64,000 nt of DNA from Candidatus Caldilinea saccharophila (GTDB lineage Bacteria; Chloroflexota; Anaerolineae; Caldilineales; Caldilineaceae), in assembly GCA_016710365.1 (NCBI GenBank), contig JADJVW010000025.1, forward strand, positions 1-64,000, read 5' to 3'. The position numbers and the translations under genes are program-made. Below are positions 1-17,677 of the stretch, in pieces; the stretch's first letter is position 1; each line of letters opens with the position of its first letter. Under the pieces are notes generated by a model. It saw only the letters and a program-made list of their open reading frames with translations. It searched no databases and was not told the DNA's origin.

Positions 1-294
1 TCGTTACGTCGATTCTATACAAACTACGGCCATCCTACAACTATTGAAAAAGGGCTGGGCAGTCTGGTGAGCAGAGCAGAATGAAGACCGAGACGCGGCC
101 CTGTTCAACCAACTCTCCTTGACCGCAGTCTGAACGCACTGCGCCCGGTCAACCGGGAACCCTGGAGGGGCGCCGACGTTACTAACGATTAATAGATTCC
201 AGCCGATGAGGAAAAAGCCGGATGCAACCACCAGATTATATCCTCCAACCCGTTTCCGATTCAACGTCGGAGCCCCCATCGCTGGCTGTGGCTG
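1..294. other. Leading stretch without a convincing gene
   Basis: I see no supported gene here. Open frames in this stretch have no family resemblance. An ATG at 222 lies in a different frame from the DUF1361 gene that follows. The residues encoded just before position 295 in the DUF1361 frame (RRSPHRWLWL) look like a natural N-terminal extension of that membrane protein, so the real start may be the ATG at 222 followed by a one-base indel between about 255 and 290. Confidence 0.5.
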
Positions 295-948
295 GTGTTT
301 GGCCTTTCGTCGGGATTGAGCGTGGCGATCTTTCTGGCGCGCGTCTGGTACACCGACACATGGATGTACTTCTTCCTGAACTGGAATCTACTCCTGGCGT
401 GGGCGCCCCTCCTGCTGGCTACGATCATGCGAGAGCTGGCGCAGCGGCGCTTACTGCCGTTGGCGCTGTTGCTTGCGCTGTCCGGCGCGTGGCTGCTCTT
501 CTTTCCCAACGCGCCCTATATCATCAGCGACTTGATGCATCTGGCCCCGCGGCAAGGCGTGCCGATCTGGTACGACGCCATGCTGATCTTCTCCTACGCC
601 TGGAGCGGGCTGCTGGTAGGCTTTGCCTCGCTCTGGCTGGTGCAGGAGGTGGTGACGGCGCGCTTCGGCGCGTGGGTGGGCTGGACCGTGGCGATGCTGT
701 CGCTGCTCGCCGCCGGCTTTGGCGTCTATCTGGGGCGCTTCCAACGCTGGAACAGTTGGGATGTACTCGTCGATCCGATCGGGCTGGCGCGCGAGATTCT
801 CTACGGCCTGACGCATCCGTGGGCTTATCCCAAAGCCATTGTTGTGACTCTGCTCTTTGCATCCTTCATGGCAATTGCGTATAGTACGGTGCATCTATTT
901 GCCGCCGCACGTCTGCAACAGATTGGACGAGAACGCACCGCTTCATGA
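295..948 (+). CDS. DUF1361 family integral membrane protein
   Basis: Predicted membrane protein of about 217 residues, mostly hydrophobic, with five to six transmembrane helices. It carries the conserved blocks of the DUF1361 family: an N-terminal FLNWNLLLAWAPL segment, the signature LFFPNAPYIISDLMHL in the middle, and GVYLGRFQRWNSWDVL toward the C terminus. The biochemical function of this family is not known. The listed start is a GTG; the upstream residues in the same frame have no usual start codon back to a stop at 193, so a frameshift from an ATG at 222 is possible. The next gene starts 8 bases after the stop, which suggests co-transcription with the HAD hydrolase. Confidence 0.8.
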   Translation: MFGLSSGLSVAIFLARVWYTDTWMYFFLNWNLLLAWAPLLLATIMRELAQRRLLPLALLLALSGAWLLFFPNAPYIISDLMHLAPRQGVPIWYDAMLIFSYAWSGLLVGFASLWLVQEVVTARFGAWVGWTVAMLSLLAAGFGVYLGRFQRWNSWDVLVDPIGLAREILYGLTHPWAYPKAIVVTLLFASFMAIAYSTVHLFAAARLQQIGRERTAS

Positions 949-955
949 TAAACCT

Positions 956-2016
<1,061 letters not shown>

Positions 2017-2043
2017 GAGGGGCGAGTTGCGAGGGGCGAGATT

Positions 2044-2145
2044 CCACAATTCACAATTTGGGCTCACACGAAGACACAAAGTTAAAGAGGGTGTCCTTTG
2101 TGCTCTTGGTGGCTTTGTGTGAGTTTCGTGAAGTACTAAATTTGC
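2044..2145. repeat. Dispersed intergenic inverted repeat, family C copy 1
   Basis: An imperfect palindrome with arms rich in CACAAAG / CTTTGTG (for example CACAAAGTTAAAGAGG, with GTGGCTTTGTGTGAG on the other side). A second copy in opposite orientation lies at 39108-39222, and the two share long near-identical runs. It sits just upstream of the Nudix gene. No coding capacity is evident. It resembles short non-autonomous, hairpin-forming intergenic repeats. Confidence 0.75.
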
Positions 2146-2162
2146 TTGAGCATGAAACATAA

Positions 2163-2657
2163 ATGTCTGAAATAAGTCCCGCCGCCTCCACCGATCCGCT
2201 CACACCCGTTCGCCGTCGCTATCCCGATGCGCCTTTGGTGGGCGTCGCCGCGGCTGTCTTTAACACTTCGGGTCGCGTGCTGCTGGTGCAGCGTGGTCGC
2301 CCCCCGCGCACCGGCTCCTGGGGATTGCCCGGCGGTCTGCTGGAATTGGGCGAAACGCTTGCCGCGGGCGCGCAGCGCGAAGTTCTTGAGGAATGCGGCG
2401 TCGAGATCGCCATAGGTGACATTGCCGGCGTTTTCGAGCCGGTGACACGCGACGAAGCAGGCCGCATTGAGTATCACTATGTCGTCGTCGACTTCTGGGC
2501 AAGGTGGATCAGCGGCGAAGCGCAGGCCAGCGACGACGCCGCCGCCGTCGTCTGGACAGCTATCGACGCGCTCGACGCCTACGACCTGCTGCCCGACTCT
2601 CGCCGCGTGATCGAGCGCGCACACACGCTTTGGGCGGCTGCCCATTCGGGGGTGTGA
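2163..2657 (+). CDS. Nudix hydrolase
   Basis: Protein of 164 residues that would hydrolyse a nucleoside diphosphate linked to another moiety, in the cytoplasm. The Nudix box is complete: G at the start of GLLELGETLAAG, then REVLEECGVEI carrying the metal-binding REVxEE core. The N-terminal part (VGVAAAVFNTSGRVLLVQRG, then GSWGLPGG) matches the ADP-ribose/mutator class of Nudix folds. The substrate cannot be told from sequence. No strong ribosome binding site precedes the ATG at 2163, so an internal start is possible. A hairpin repeat lies directly downstream. Confidence 0.88.
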   Translation: MSEISPAASTDPLTPVRRRYPDAPLVGVAAAVFNTSGRVLLVQRGRPPRTGSWGLPGGLLELGETLAAGAQREVLEECGVEIAIGDIAGVFEPVTRDEAGRIEYHYVVVDFWARWISGEAQASDDAAAVVWTAIDALDAYDLLPDSRRVIERAHTLWAAAHSGV

Positions 2658-2666
2658 ACTATCTTC

Positions 2667-2757
2667 GACGCGGAGGCGCAGAGAAACGCAGAGAAGTGCT
2701 TATAGAAAGCTTTTTGCTTTTTCTCTGCGAACCTCCGCTACTCTGCGCCTCCGCGTC
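2667..2757. repeat. Dispersed hairpin repeat, family B copy 1
   Basis: Imperfect inverted repeat with left arm GACGCGGAGGCGCAGAGAAA and a right arm that is its approximate complement, ending CTCTGCGCCTCCGCGTC. It lies between two convergent genes (Nudix on plus, mannosidase on minus), so the hairpin could also end transcription from both sides. Related copies occur at 6218-6312 and, as a half element, at 11775-11816. Confidence 0.8.
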
Positions 2758-2782
2758 AAAATAAGAACCTCCTACTCGATGC

Positions 2783-6009
<3,227 letters not shown>

Positions 6010-6050
6010 ACTTCCCTCCTCAAATAGTAACTGTACAGGTATCGTAAAAA

Positions 6051-6136
6051 TAGACCACGGATAACACGGATTAGGCGGATGCTCACGGATTTTATACAAA
6101 AATTATCCGGAAGTTGTCCGTCTAATCCGTGGCCTA
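6051..6136. repeat. Dispersed inverted repeat, family A
   Basis: Imperfect palindrome: the left arm contains CCACGGATAACACGGATTAG, and the right arm (about 6104-6136) is complementary, with CCGTCTAATCCGTGG. It occupies the region just upstream of the first mannosidase start. The 331-base gap 6010-6340 between the two mannosidase genes holds this element and family B copy 2, and no gene that I can recognise. Confidence 0.75.
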
Positions 6137-6217
6137 TAGAACCAGGCTGAACAGTCTCCTTAAGTGAAGAAACTGTTCTGGCCCCAAGTTTGTTTGAAAA
6201 TTATCCATTTCAATGTA

Positions 6218-6312
6218 GAGACGCAGGATCACACAGCAAACGCAGAAAGAAACGTCTGTACTTTTCTAGCTCTTCTCTGCGAACCTCTGCATCTCCGCGC
6301 CTCAGCGTCAAA
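6218..6312. repeat. Dispersed hairpin repeat, family B copy 2
   Basis: Second copy of the family B element, with right arm TTCTCTGCGAACCTCTGC and CTCCGCGCCTCAGCGTC matching copy 1 and a more diverged left arm (GAGACGCAGGATCACACAGC). It lies just downstream of the second mannosidase gene, where it may act as a transcript end. Confidence 0.7.
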
Positions 6313-6340
6313 GATCAGAAAAGACTGGAACGTTCATGCC

Positions 6341-9043
6341 CTACGCAAAGCGCAATGTCTTGATCTGTTTAGCCGTCAGTGTGACCACTGCTTCGCCCCG
6401 TGACAGACTGTGTATTTCGCCAGTCGGCTGGCTCTCGAAGTCGACCTCCTGCATTGTCGTCACCTGCACACTGCCGGGAAAGCGCACGACTGCGCGACCG
6501 TCCGTCGTGGTCGGGTTGAAGAGACGCACTTCCAGCCCGCCGTCGAGCCACCGCGTGCTGGTGACCACCGCCGGCCCATCCACTTCCAGGAAGCCCGCGG
6601 TGGGCGGCAGCGCCGTGGGCTGACGATGGAGCGGCAGATCCGCGGGGCGCAGTTGCACGGCGCGCAGACCTGCCGCGAGCTGCTGACCCAGCCGCGTCAG
6701 CCGAACAGGATCGGGTGCGCCTGTCAGCGGGGCAAGCCAGTAGCGGAAGCTCAATTTGCCCAGCAACTGGCCTTCCGGCTCGCCGTCGGTGAAGACCGTG
6801 CGCTGCGTGCTGCGGTAAAGCGTCAGCGCCAGGGTGCGGTCCGCGCCATCCTGGATCGCGCTTTCCAGCAAGCCCGCGCTGATCACGGCCAGCCCGCGCT
6901 GGGCGTCGAAGATCGCGGTCCAGCTCTGTTGCGGGCGGGTTTCCACCTCCAACTCGCGATAGAGATGGTTGTCCGCACGCAGCGGGATCGGACGTTCGAC
7001 CACGTCGAAAGGCGTGTCGGCAAGATATGTTTCCGCCTGAGCGCCGGTCGGGAACAATACTTGCAGCCGGTGGTCGGCAGCGACGTTGTGCACCGTGCTC
7101 TCCACTTCCACGCGGTCTCAGCCGGGGCGCAGCGAGATCAAGCTGTCGATCACGAGCTCGACCAGCTCGTCGGCGCGGCTCATGCGGTCATCGAAATGGA
7201 ACACAGCGGGCACGGCCAGCGTCGTGCGCACGCGGAAGGTTGCCACGTGCGGGCCATGGCGCACCAACGCGACCGCGGCGCTGCTGGCGGTGGAAACGAA
7301 GACCTGGTCGTTGACGGCGACGCCGTGATACCAGCCGTCGCCGATGTCGGCGCAATCGGCGTAGGTCAGCAACCGGTGATAGACCGCGCCGGTGCGTTTG
7401 TCTTGCAGCGTCAGCGTGCCGTTCGCCTCGATGGTCACGCGCAGCAATTCATTCTCCATCGCATTCTCGGTGATGACCAATGCCGGCGTCAGCGGATGGC
7501 GTGTGGCGCGGCCGGAGCGCTCCGCGCGCACGGTCAGCGTCGTATATCCCGTCGCCGGCAAGTGGATCGGCAGGCTGACGGTGATGTCGTGCGTGCGATA
7601 GGCTTCGGGGAACTTGATGGTATGAATGCGCACCTTGCGCCGGTTGGTGAACTGGTTGAGCCGCTGATACGCCACCTCATGTCCCTGTGCGTCGTAGATG
7701 CGGAAGGCCGGCTTCGGCTCGAAACCGAAAAATTCGTTGAAGTGCGGCCAGTGCGTGGGGATTTGCAGCGTCAGTTCGACCGTCTCTTGCAGCGCGTGGG
7801 TGAGCGGGTTGAAGACCACTACGCGCAACTCATCGTCCGTCAGGTCGCCCTCGACGCTGGCGGCGAGCTGCTGGGTGGCCTCGCGCGTCAGACGATCCGC
7901 AATCTGTTTGGTCTGGCTGAAGCGGAACTTCATATCTTCATGCACGACGTCGATGCTACAGCCGCAAATGGAGTCGTGGGGGTGATTTTGCAGCAGCCAT
8001 TTCCAGGCAACATCGAGAAAGCCTTGCGGCGCGGCAACGTCCAACGCCAAATGCGCCCACGCGCTGAACGGCTCTGCCCATTGGCAGAGCAGCGTCTGGC
8101 ATTCTGCGTTGGCCTGTTTGATCCAGACGCGACTCGACAGCACACCGGGGATCACCCACTGCTGGTCATCGTAGTCGCGGCCCGGTTCGCGCAACTCGCC
8201 TGTGACGACCGCGCCGATGCGTGTAGCCTGCGGCAAGACTTCGGCGAGATAGGCGTCGAGGCTGGTGTGAACAAGTTCGAAATCATCGCCATTCTGGTCC
8301 GCGTACGCCAGCATGGCGGTGTAAACCGCCTCGTCCCATTCCTCGTGGTCGCCGCCGTCGAAGAGCAGGATCGGATCGACTTCCGTGTGCTCGGCCTCAT
8401 CATGCAGATATGCGTCCAGGTCGGCCTGTACTTGAGCGGCGTCTGGCTGCACGCCATGTTCGAGCGCGTGGCGCACCTTGAAGGTGTAATCACAGTAGCC
8501 GCCGCTGGGGAAGCGGTAGGCGGCGATTTCCGTGCCGTCGGCGCCGCGCCAGCGCACGTGGCGCGTCTGGAGATGGTTCAACCCGCGCCAGATGAGCGCG
8601 CCGTGAATGCCAAAACCGGCGAAGATCTGGGGCATCTGGCTATTGTGGCCGAAGAGATCACACACGAAACCGGCGTTGGATGGTGCGACGCCAAAGCTGC
8701 GGGCGATCTGACGGCCCAGGCGCAGGTTGCGGATCAGCGCCTCGCCGGAGACGAGAAACTCGTCGGGGAGCACGTACCAGGGGCCGATGACGAGCTTGCC
8801 GGCCTGCGCCAGCCGCGCGAGTTGGTCGCGGCGTTCGGGCCGGATCTCCAGGTAATCTTCCAGGATGATGGCCTGGCCGTCGGTCTGGAATGGCCCGCGC
8901 AGCCGCCCGTCCTCCTGCGCCGCCAGCACGCGGTCGAGCAGGTTCACCAGTTGATAGCGGTAGTTCTGGAACGATTGATACCATTCGCGATCCCAGTGCG
9001 TGCTGAGCACATAGTGGGCGCGCAGGCGGGTGGATGTCGTCAT
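6341..9043 (-). CDS. GH38 alpha-mannosidase, second copy, one frameshift
   Basis: Family 38 glycoside hydrolase of about 900 residues, closer in length and N-terminus to the MngB (mannosylglycerate hydrolase) type than to its neighbour. The N-terminus has VLSTHWDREWYQSF (zinc site HWD), and the nucleophile block VCDLFGHNSQMPQ is near residue 127. The frame breaks near 7115: the first part ends DSLISLRPG and the second resumes at DRVEVESTVHN, so one base is missing or extra. It ends 331 bases before the start of the other mannosidase on the same strand. It probably cleaves alpha-mannosides taken up by the ABC importer encoded upstream. The exact substrate is not predictable; mannosylglycerate or alpha-1,2/1,3 mannosides are candidates. 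Confidence 0.87.
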
Positions 9044-9141
9044 GGTGCGATGATTCTCCTACTGTGTGAGGCGAGGGGCGAGTTGCGGAGGGCGAGCCAC
9101 ACGACCGCTCAAGGTGTGGAATAGATCAAGCAAGCGGGCGA

Positions 9142-10505
9142 TCATGGCAGGAGCGCTCCTTCGGTCAGCGCCGCGCCCAGATCTGCGCCGTCGAGCAGCG
9201 CGCCGGTCAAGTCGGCGCCGCGCAGGTCAGTCTGCGTCAGGTTGGCGCCGCGCAGGTCGGCATCAACCAACACCGCGCCGGACAGATCCGCATTGCGCAG
9301 GTCAGCATCGGCCAGGGTGGCGCCGGTAAAATCCACGCCGGCCAGGTCGACCCAGGTCAGAAACGCGCCGCTGAGGTCGCGCCCTGCCGCGCCGCGATTG
9401 GCGAGATCAAAGGCCAGCCGCTGATAGTCTGCCATGCGCGTCGTTTCATCCACCTGTGCGCCGCGCAGATCGACCCGTCGCAGGTCAGTCTGCGTCAGGT
9501 TGGCGCCGCGCAGGTCCGCGTCGGCCAGCGAGCCGGCTTGCACGCTGGCGTTGGTCAGGTCGGCGCCGCGCAGGTCGGCGCGGTCGAGCGTGGCGTAGCG
9601 CAGGTCGGCTTCACGCAGATTCGCTTGCGCCAGCCGCGCCTCGGTCAGGTTTGCGGCGCGCAGATAGGCGCTGGCCAGGAACGCGGCGCTGAGATCGACG
9701 CCGGTGAGGGAGCGTTCGGCTTCGACGTTGTTGGCAATCTCCCAGACCAGCCGCCATTTGGAGTCGATCTGGGTGCTCGCGTCGAGCGCGCCTGCTGGAG
9801 CTTTGTCTGCTCCAGCCGTGCGCCGGTGAGATCCGCGCCTGCCAGGAGTGCGCCGCGCAAGTCGGCGGCGGTCAGATCGGCTTCTCGCAGATCGGCGGCG
9901 GAGAGGTTGGCGTCGCGCAGGTCGGCGCCGGCCAGGGCGCGGCCACGCTCCGGCAGGTTGACGATCTCCCAGACCTGACGCCAGCGCGGGTCGAACAGGG
10001 TGTCGGCGTCTACGATAGCGCCGCGCAACGCGGCGCGGTCCAGCGTCGATGCGCCCAGATCCGCGCCCCGCAAGTCTGCGCCGGCGAAGTCGACTTCCTG
10101 CAAGCGTGCGCCGCTCAGGTCCGCCCCGCGCAGGTCGGCATTGTTCAAGGTGGCGCCATTCAATGCGGCCGCGGTCAAGTTGGCGTCCTGCAGATCAGCT
10201 TCCGTCAAGTTGGCGCCGGCGAGATTGGCAAAGGTAAAATCCGCCTTGGCGAGGTGGGTCTGCGTGAGGTTCACGCGCGAAAGGTTGGCGCCGCGCAGAT
10301 CTGCGCCCTGGAAATCTTCGCGGATCATCGTCCGGGTCGTCAGGTCGGCATCACGGCAGGCGGGCGGGCACGCGCCCCAGCGGTCGCGCACAAAGAAGGC
10401 GAAGACAAAATAGAGGAGCATGACCGTCAGGGGCAGGCCGATCACGAGGGCTAGATAAATGCGTTCGGCGCGCACGCGCGGTGAGAAATCGTCAGAGTTA
10501 GCCAT
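9142..10505 (-). CDS. Membrane-anchored pentapeptide-repeat protein, one frameshift
   Basis: About 454 residues when joined. Residues 17-40 (LALVIGLPLTVMLLYFVFAFF) form a single transmembrane segment; the rest is made of A(D/N)LRxA-type pentapeptide repeats (GADLRGANLSRVNLTQ and so on), predicted to form right-handed quadrilateral beta-helices. Two short non-repeat linkers share the pattern DxRWRQVWEIVN / DSKWRLVWEIAN, so the protein looks like three repeat blocks separated by a related spacer. The frame breaks near 9785, after KLQQA; the repeats continue in another frame to a stop at 9142. Function unknown; no enzymatic domain is visible. It lies between the importer and the mannosidases on the same strand. 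Confidence 0.85.
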
Positions 10506-10653
10506 TAACGGTTAGATGTCTATCCAGAAATTTCTGCAAAGCGCCTCTTGCACAGAGACAACCATGAGACGCCGCAACCAATTGCCGGATGAAGACCAGT
10601 GGTTCGCCAAGCATGAGATTTTGGTATAACTTCACCCAAAGTTTGACGATGGA

Positions 10654-11742
10654 TTAGACTTTCGGCTCCTTCTCATAAAGATCGCCGATCTGATTGTCGG
10701 TGCGAAGCTGAGCGTGGGCGGGCGTCGGCGTAATGTCATCGGGCGAGGGGCTGACAACATGCTGCTTATCATAGAGATAACAAGCTGCAACATGGTGCGT
10801 TGGCCCAACCGCGTAGAGAGGGGGCAGCTTTGTCAGACACACATCCATGCGGTGCATGCAGCGTCCGTAGAAGCGACAGCCGCTCTTGACATCGACGCGC
10901 GCCTGTTCGTCGTCCAGCGTCAGCACATCTTCGCCGCCCCACTTCACCTCTGGATCTGGCACCGGGATCGAATCGATCAGCAACTGCACGTAGGGATGTT
11001 TGGGGTTTTCGATAACCTCGATCGTGCCGCCGGCCTCGGCGATTGCGCCCTGATAGAGCATGTAGATTTGGTTGCCGATCTGATAGGCGGTGGAGAGATC
11101 GTGTGTGATGTACAGAAATGAAATGTTATGTTCGTCGCGCAGACGCAGCATGATGTCGAGGATCATGGCGCGCAGCGACGCGTCGACCATGGAGACCGGT
11201 TCGTCGGCCACGATCAGGCGCGGCTTGAGCATGTAGGCGCGGGCGACCATCATGCGCTGGCGTTGGCCGCCGCTGAGTTGGTGCGGGTACTTTTCCAGCA
11301 CCTCCTCGCCGCGCATACCGACTACGTTGAGGGCGTCCTCGATGAGCGCGCGGCCTTCTGCCTTGTTGCTCGCCAGCTTGAAATTTTTGAGCACCATGTC
11401 AAAGATGTGTTTGACCCGATAGAAGGGATTGTACACCGCATAGGGATCTTGAAAGACCGCCTGCACCTCGCGCCGATAGTCCATGAGTTGCTGTTTGTTC
11501 ATGGCGCCGACGTCGATGCCCTTGTAGATGATCTGGCCGCTGGTGATCTTGGTGAACCCCAACACGAGATTGGCCAGCGTCGTCTTGCCGCTGCCGCTCT
11601 CGCCGGCGATGGTGGTAATCGTCGCCGGGTGATCGTCGATAGTCAGGTCGAAGTCTTGCAGCGCGACCGTGACGTGCTTGGCGCGGAAAAAACCGCCGCC
11701 ATAAATTTTAGTTGCATTCTTGATTTCGAGTAATGGAGCCAT
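10654..11742 (-). CDS. Oligopeptide-type ABC transporter ATP-binding protein (DppF/OppF-like)
   Basis: ATPase subunit of a peptide/opine/sugar-type ABC importer, 362 residues, cytoplasmic face of the membrane. Visible: Walker A GESGSGKTT near residue 48, Q-loop VFQDPYAVYNPF, signature LSGGQRQRMMVARA, Walker B LIVADEPVSMVD and the H-loop YITHDLSTAYQ. The C-terminal oligopeptide/dipeptide extension includes HPYVQLLIDSIP and the Cys cluster CRFYGRCMHRMDVC, which in this family can bind an iron-sulfur cluster. It is the last gene of the importer operon, 141 bases after the DppD-like ATPase; that gap holds a half copy of repeat family B. Confidence 0.92.
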   Translation of the reverse strand: MAPLLEIKNATKIYGGGFFRAKHVTVALQDFDLTIDDHPATITTIAGESGSGKTTLANLVLGFTKITSGQIIYKGIDVGAMNKQQLMDYRREVQAVFQDPYAVYNPFYRVKHIFDMVLKNFKLASNKAEGRALIEDALNVVGMRGEEVLEKYPHQLSGGQRQRMMVARAYMLKPRLIVADEPVSMVDASLRAMILDIMLRLRDEHNISFLYITHDLSTAYQIGNQIYMLYQGAIAEAGGTIEVIENPKHPYVQLLIDSIPVPDPEVKWGGEDVLTLDDEQARVDVKSGCRFYGRCMHRMDVCLTKLPPLYAVGPTHHVAACYLYDKQHVVSPSPDDITPTPAHAQLRTDNQIGDLYEKEPKV

Positions 11743-11774
11743 CGTTTTGACTATCCTGACTTAAGAAATAGCTT

Positions 11775-11816
11775 TGACGCAGAGTCGCAGAGAGGCAAAG
11801 GTTCGCAGAGAGAAGA
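11775..11816. repeat. Half copy of hairpin repeat family B
   Basis: A single arm resembling the family B element (TGACGCAGAGTCGCAGAGAG followed by GGTTCGCAGAGAGAAGA), in the gap between the two ATPase genes of the importer. The second arm is missing or too diverged to see. Confidence 0.6.
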
Positions 11817-11883
11817 GATTTTCATTGCCTCATGGCGTTGCGCAGGACATGAGCGGCGAAATCACACTTTGCCGCGCCGGCTT

Positions 11884-12899
11884 TTAATCGTACAGATGAC
11901 ACGCCACGTAATGATCCGGCTTGATCTCTTCGAGCGGCGGTTTTACAGAGCGGCATATATCCATCACCTTCGGGCAACGCGCCTGGAAGATGCAGCCCGG
12001 TGGTGGATTGCGCAGATCGTGGGTGATGCCCTCGGTCAGCTTGAGCGGCTTGCGCTCCTTGATCGATGGGATCGATTCGATCAGCAGTTGGGTGTAGGGA
12101 TGCAGCGGCTCTTTGAAAATCGTACCCACCGGCGAGACTTCCACCATGTGGCCGGCGTACATCACGGCGAGACGATCCACCAGTTGCGCCTGAAGACCCA
12201 TGTCGTGGCCGATGAGGATCATGGAGACGCCGAGGCGTTTTTTCACATCGAGCAGGGTCTGTCCCACCACGCGCTGCACCACAACATCCAGCGCGCTGGT
12301 TGGCTCATCGGCGATGATCAGGGATGGGTTCAGCACGATGGCCATGGCGATGCAGACGCGCTGCTTCATGCCGCCGCTCAGTTCATGCGGATACATGTCG
12401 TAGATGCGCGAGGGAAGACCGACCAGCGTGAACAGATTGAGAATACGCTCCCTAATCTTCTTGCTGTTCTGTTTGCCTTCATGGGTTTCGATGGCCTCGC
12501 GAATCTGGCCGCTGATGCGCATGATGGGGTTGAGTGAATTCATCGCACCCTGCGGGATCAGCGCCAGCGAGTTCCAGCGAATGTTGCGCAATTCGCGCTC
12601 ATTCATCGGCGCCAGGTCCACGTCATCCAGCAAGATCTGGCCGCCTACGATGCCGCCGGGTGGCTGCACCATGCGCAGGATCGCCATGGCCGTCGTGGTT
12701 TTACCGCAACCCGACTCACCCACCAGCCCCAAGATCTCGCCTTCATAGACCTTGAAGCTCACGTCGTCCACCGCACGCACGTCGCCTGTGGGCGTGGAGT
12801 AATAGACCTTGAGATTGCGCACGTCGAGCACGGCTTCACGCTTGCCGTGCTGCGTCTTGCCGTCCTGCTGAGTGGGCGTGAGATATTCTACTTGTGCTG

Positions 12900-12903
<4 letters not shown>
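11884..12903 (-). CDS. Oligopeptide-type ABC transporter ATP-binding protein (DppD/OppD-like)
   Basis: Second ATPase subunit of the importer, 339 residues. Walker A GESGCGKTTTAMAIL lies near residue 60, the signature ELSGGMKQRVCIAMA and Walker B LIIADEPTSALD follow, and the H-loop is ILIGHDMGLQAQ. The C-terminal family extension is present (LHPYTQLLIESIPSI, then CIFQARCPKVMDIC). Its ATG overlaps the stop of the upstream permease gene (ATGA), which indicates translational coupling. It would pair with the DppF-like ATPase as a heterodimer. Confidence 0.93.
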
Positions 12904-14181
<1,278 letters not shown>

Positions 14182-14184
14182 GGG

Positions 14185-15192
14185 TTACCCTCGCTCAAAC
14201 GTAATCCGCGGGTCAATCAGCGGATAAATCAAATCCAGGATCAGCACCAGCGTGGCAGTCGTAAAGACCAACATGAAGACAATGCCCTGGATCAACGTGT
14301 AGTCGGACGTCACGATCCCTTGATATAACAAATACCCGATGCCGGGGTAGGCGAAAATATATTCGACCAACACCGCGCCGCCCACAATGCCGCCGAGGCT
14401 CAAAGTCAAAGCTGTCACCTGCGGCAGAATCGAGTTGCGCACTCCATAAAGCCAGAAAATGCGGCTCGGGGTCAAGCCTTTCGCCTGCGCCAGGATCATA
14501 TAATCCTCGCCCGCGGTCGTGATCATCATGCCGCGCATGCCCAAGGCCCAGAAACCCATGGAGGCAATCACGATCGCGGTGGCCGGCAAAATGGCGTGGT
14601 TGGCAACGCTGGCAATGTAGGGCCAATTGAAACCCTGGGTCAGCCCGCGCCCCACCGAACCAGACGCCGGCAACCATCTAAGTCCAAACGCAAATACATA
14701 AATGAGAAGAATGCCCAACATAAAAAATGGGATTGAAGTAAAGGTTAGGCTCACCGGCAGCAGATTTTGGATCCACCCCGGCGTGCGCTCCCAGGCCATC
14801 AGTGCCCCGATCGTGTTGCCGATCAAGAACGAGATAAGCACAGCCACCAACAAAAGTCCCACGGTCCAGGGCAACGCCTGAATGACCATATCTTCCACAC
14901 GGCTGGGGAAGTTCGCCAGCGAGTAGCCGAGGTCAAAGCGCAGCGAATTACCCACGTAACGGAAGTATTGAACCGGCAGCGGCTCATCCAGACCGAAGCG
15001 CGCGCGCCAGGCATTGATAATCTCCGCAGAGTTCTCCACATAGCCGGATTGGCCGTCATGCGGCTGATCACGCCTGCCACCGGGTCGCCGGGCGCCAGGC
15101 GCGGAATCAAGAAGATGATCGTGGTGCCCAGCCAGACGGTCAGGAACCACATGCCAACGCTTGAGAACATAATTCCAGGTTATTCCACCCAT
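14185..15192 (-). CDS. ABC transporter permease, DppB-like, frameshifted near the N-terminus
   Basis: Inner-membrane permease of the importer, about 335 residues with six TM helices. The core is typical: RFGLDEPLPVQYFRYVGN, TFTSIPFFMLGILLIYVF, and the EAA loop AGEDYMILAQAKGLTPSRIF. The N-terminus is scrambled in the annotated frame between about 15150 and 15055. The expected first helix and LAPGDPV motif (FLTVWLGTTIIFLIPRLAPG) are found in another frame over that stretch. Either the gene starts at 15192 and contains two indels, or it starts at ATG 15170 and contains one near 15055. The DppC-like gene follows after 3 bases. Confidence 0.88.
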   Translation of the reverse strand: MGGITWNYVLKRWHVVPDRLAGHHDHLLDSAPGARRPGGRRDQPHDGQSGYVENSAEIINAWRARFGLDEPLPVQYFRYVGNSLRFDLGYSLANFPSRVEDMVIQALPWTVGLLLVAVLISFLIGNTIGALMAWERTPGWIQNLLPVSLTFTSIPFFMLGILLIYVFAFGLRWLPASGSVGRGLTQGFNWPYIASVANHAILPATAIVIASMGFWALGMRGMMITTAGEDYMILAQAKGLTPSRIFWLYGVRNSILPQVTALTLSLGGIVGGAVLVEYIFAYPGIGYLLYQGIVTSDYTLIQGIVFMLVFTTATLVLILDLIYPLIDPRITFERG

Positions 15193-15366
15193 AGGTTGTC
15201 CTATTGTAATTTGTTTTTTAGTAAGTCTTTATCCAGAGATTTGGTTGTGGCGTCTTGCGAGGCGCGCGTCATGAAAGTCGCTTCACAAAGATTTCTAAAT
15301 AGACGCTCAGTCATGGCAGATACAGGCGGAGCTTGAAAGCCTCGCCTGCATCTGCCTGAAGGAAAT

Positions 15367-15397
15367 AAATAGGGCGATAATAATTATCGCCCTATTT
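15367..15397 (-). terminator. Perfect hairpin after the binding-protein gene
   Basis: A 31-base perfect palindrome with 15-base arms (AAATAGGGCGATAAT and its complement) around one base. On the minus strand it comes 14 bases after the binding-protein stop and is followed by a T-rich stretch. It is about 175 bases before the permease start, so it probably acts as a partial terminator or 3'-end stabiliser that raises binding-protein mRNA over the membrane components. Confidence 0.7.
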
Positions 15398-15411
15398 ACC
15401 AAGCTCCTGAT

Positions 15412-17348
<1,937 letters not shown>

Positions 17349-17357
17349 ACGAAATAA

Positions 17358-17363
17358 CCTCCT
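17358..17363 (-). promoter_or_regulatory. Ribosome binding site that fixes the lipoprotein start
   Basis: A perfect AGGAGG on the minus strand, 9 bases before ATG 17348. It shows that translation starts at this ATG even though the present sequence would run into a stop after 10 codons without an extra A in the following run. Confidence 0.75.
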
Positions 17364-17576
17364 AGATTAGAAAAACTGGGTAACGGTTAATGGGAACGCA
17401 TAATCGTCCGCTGCGCGATCTGTTTTGCTCGCTCCACCTCCTCCACCCTGCGGGTCAGGGCATCCAACCGCAAAGAAATGTTCGAATTTGGTTGATGGTG
17501 AAAAAGTGATGCAACATGAATACAGACCGGTATAAGCCGTGGTGTAGCGCTCTCCTGGTTGTGTGTTGCGTTGCCA

Positions 17577-17605
17577 ACTATAACGCACAAATTTTGATTA
17601 CGCAA
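17577..17605 (-). promoter_or_regulatory. Candidate sigma70 promoter of the importer operon
   Basis: On the minus strand, TTGCGT (17600-17605) and TATAGT (17577-17582) are separated by 17 bases, giving a leader of about 220 bases before the lipoprotein gene. The 329-base gap 17349-17677 holds this promoter, the ribosome site and no recognisable gene; two small open frames there have no family resemblance. Confidence 0.45.
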
Positions 17606-17677
17606 ACACGATCTTTCCAAGATTGTCCCGGAATTTTGGTGCGCATGTTCCTGGCCTGGGCATCGGGTTTCCAGGTC

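Noticed and set aside
6410..9124. 904-codon open frame on the plus strand
   Set aside because: It is antisense to the second GH38 mannosidase, whose motifs are unambiguous; the frame is open only because of high third-position GC.
17367..17620. Two small minus-strand frames upstream of the lipoprotein gene
   Set aside because: They lie in the promoter/leader region and have no ribosome site or family match.
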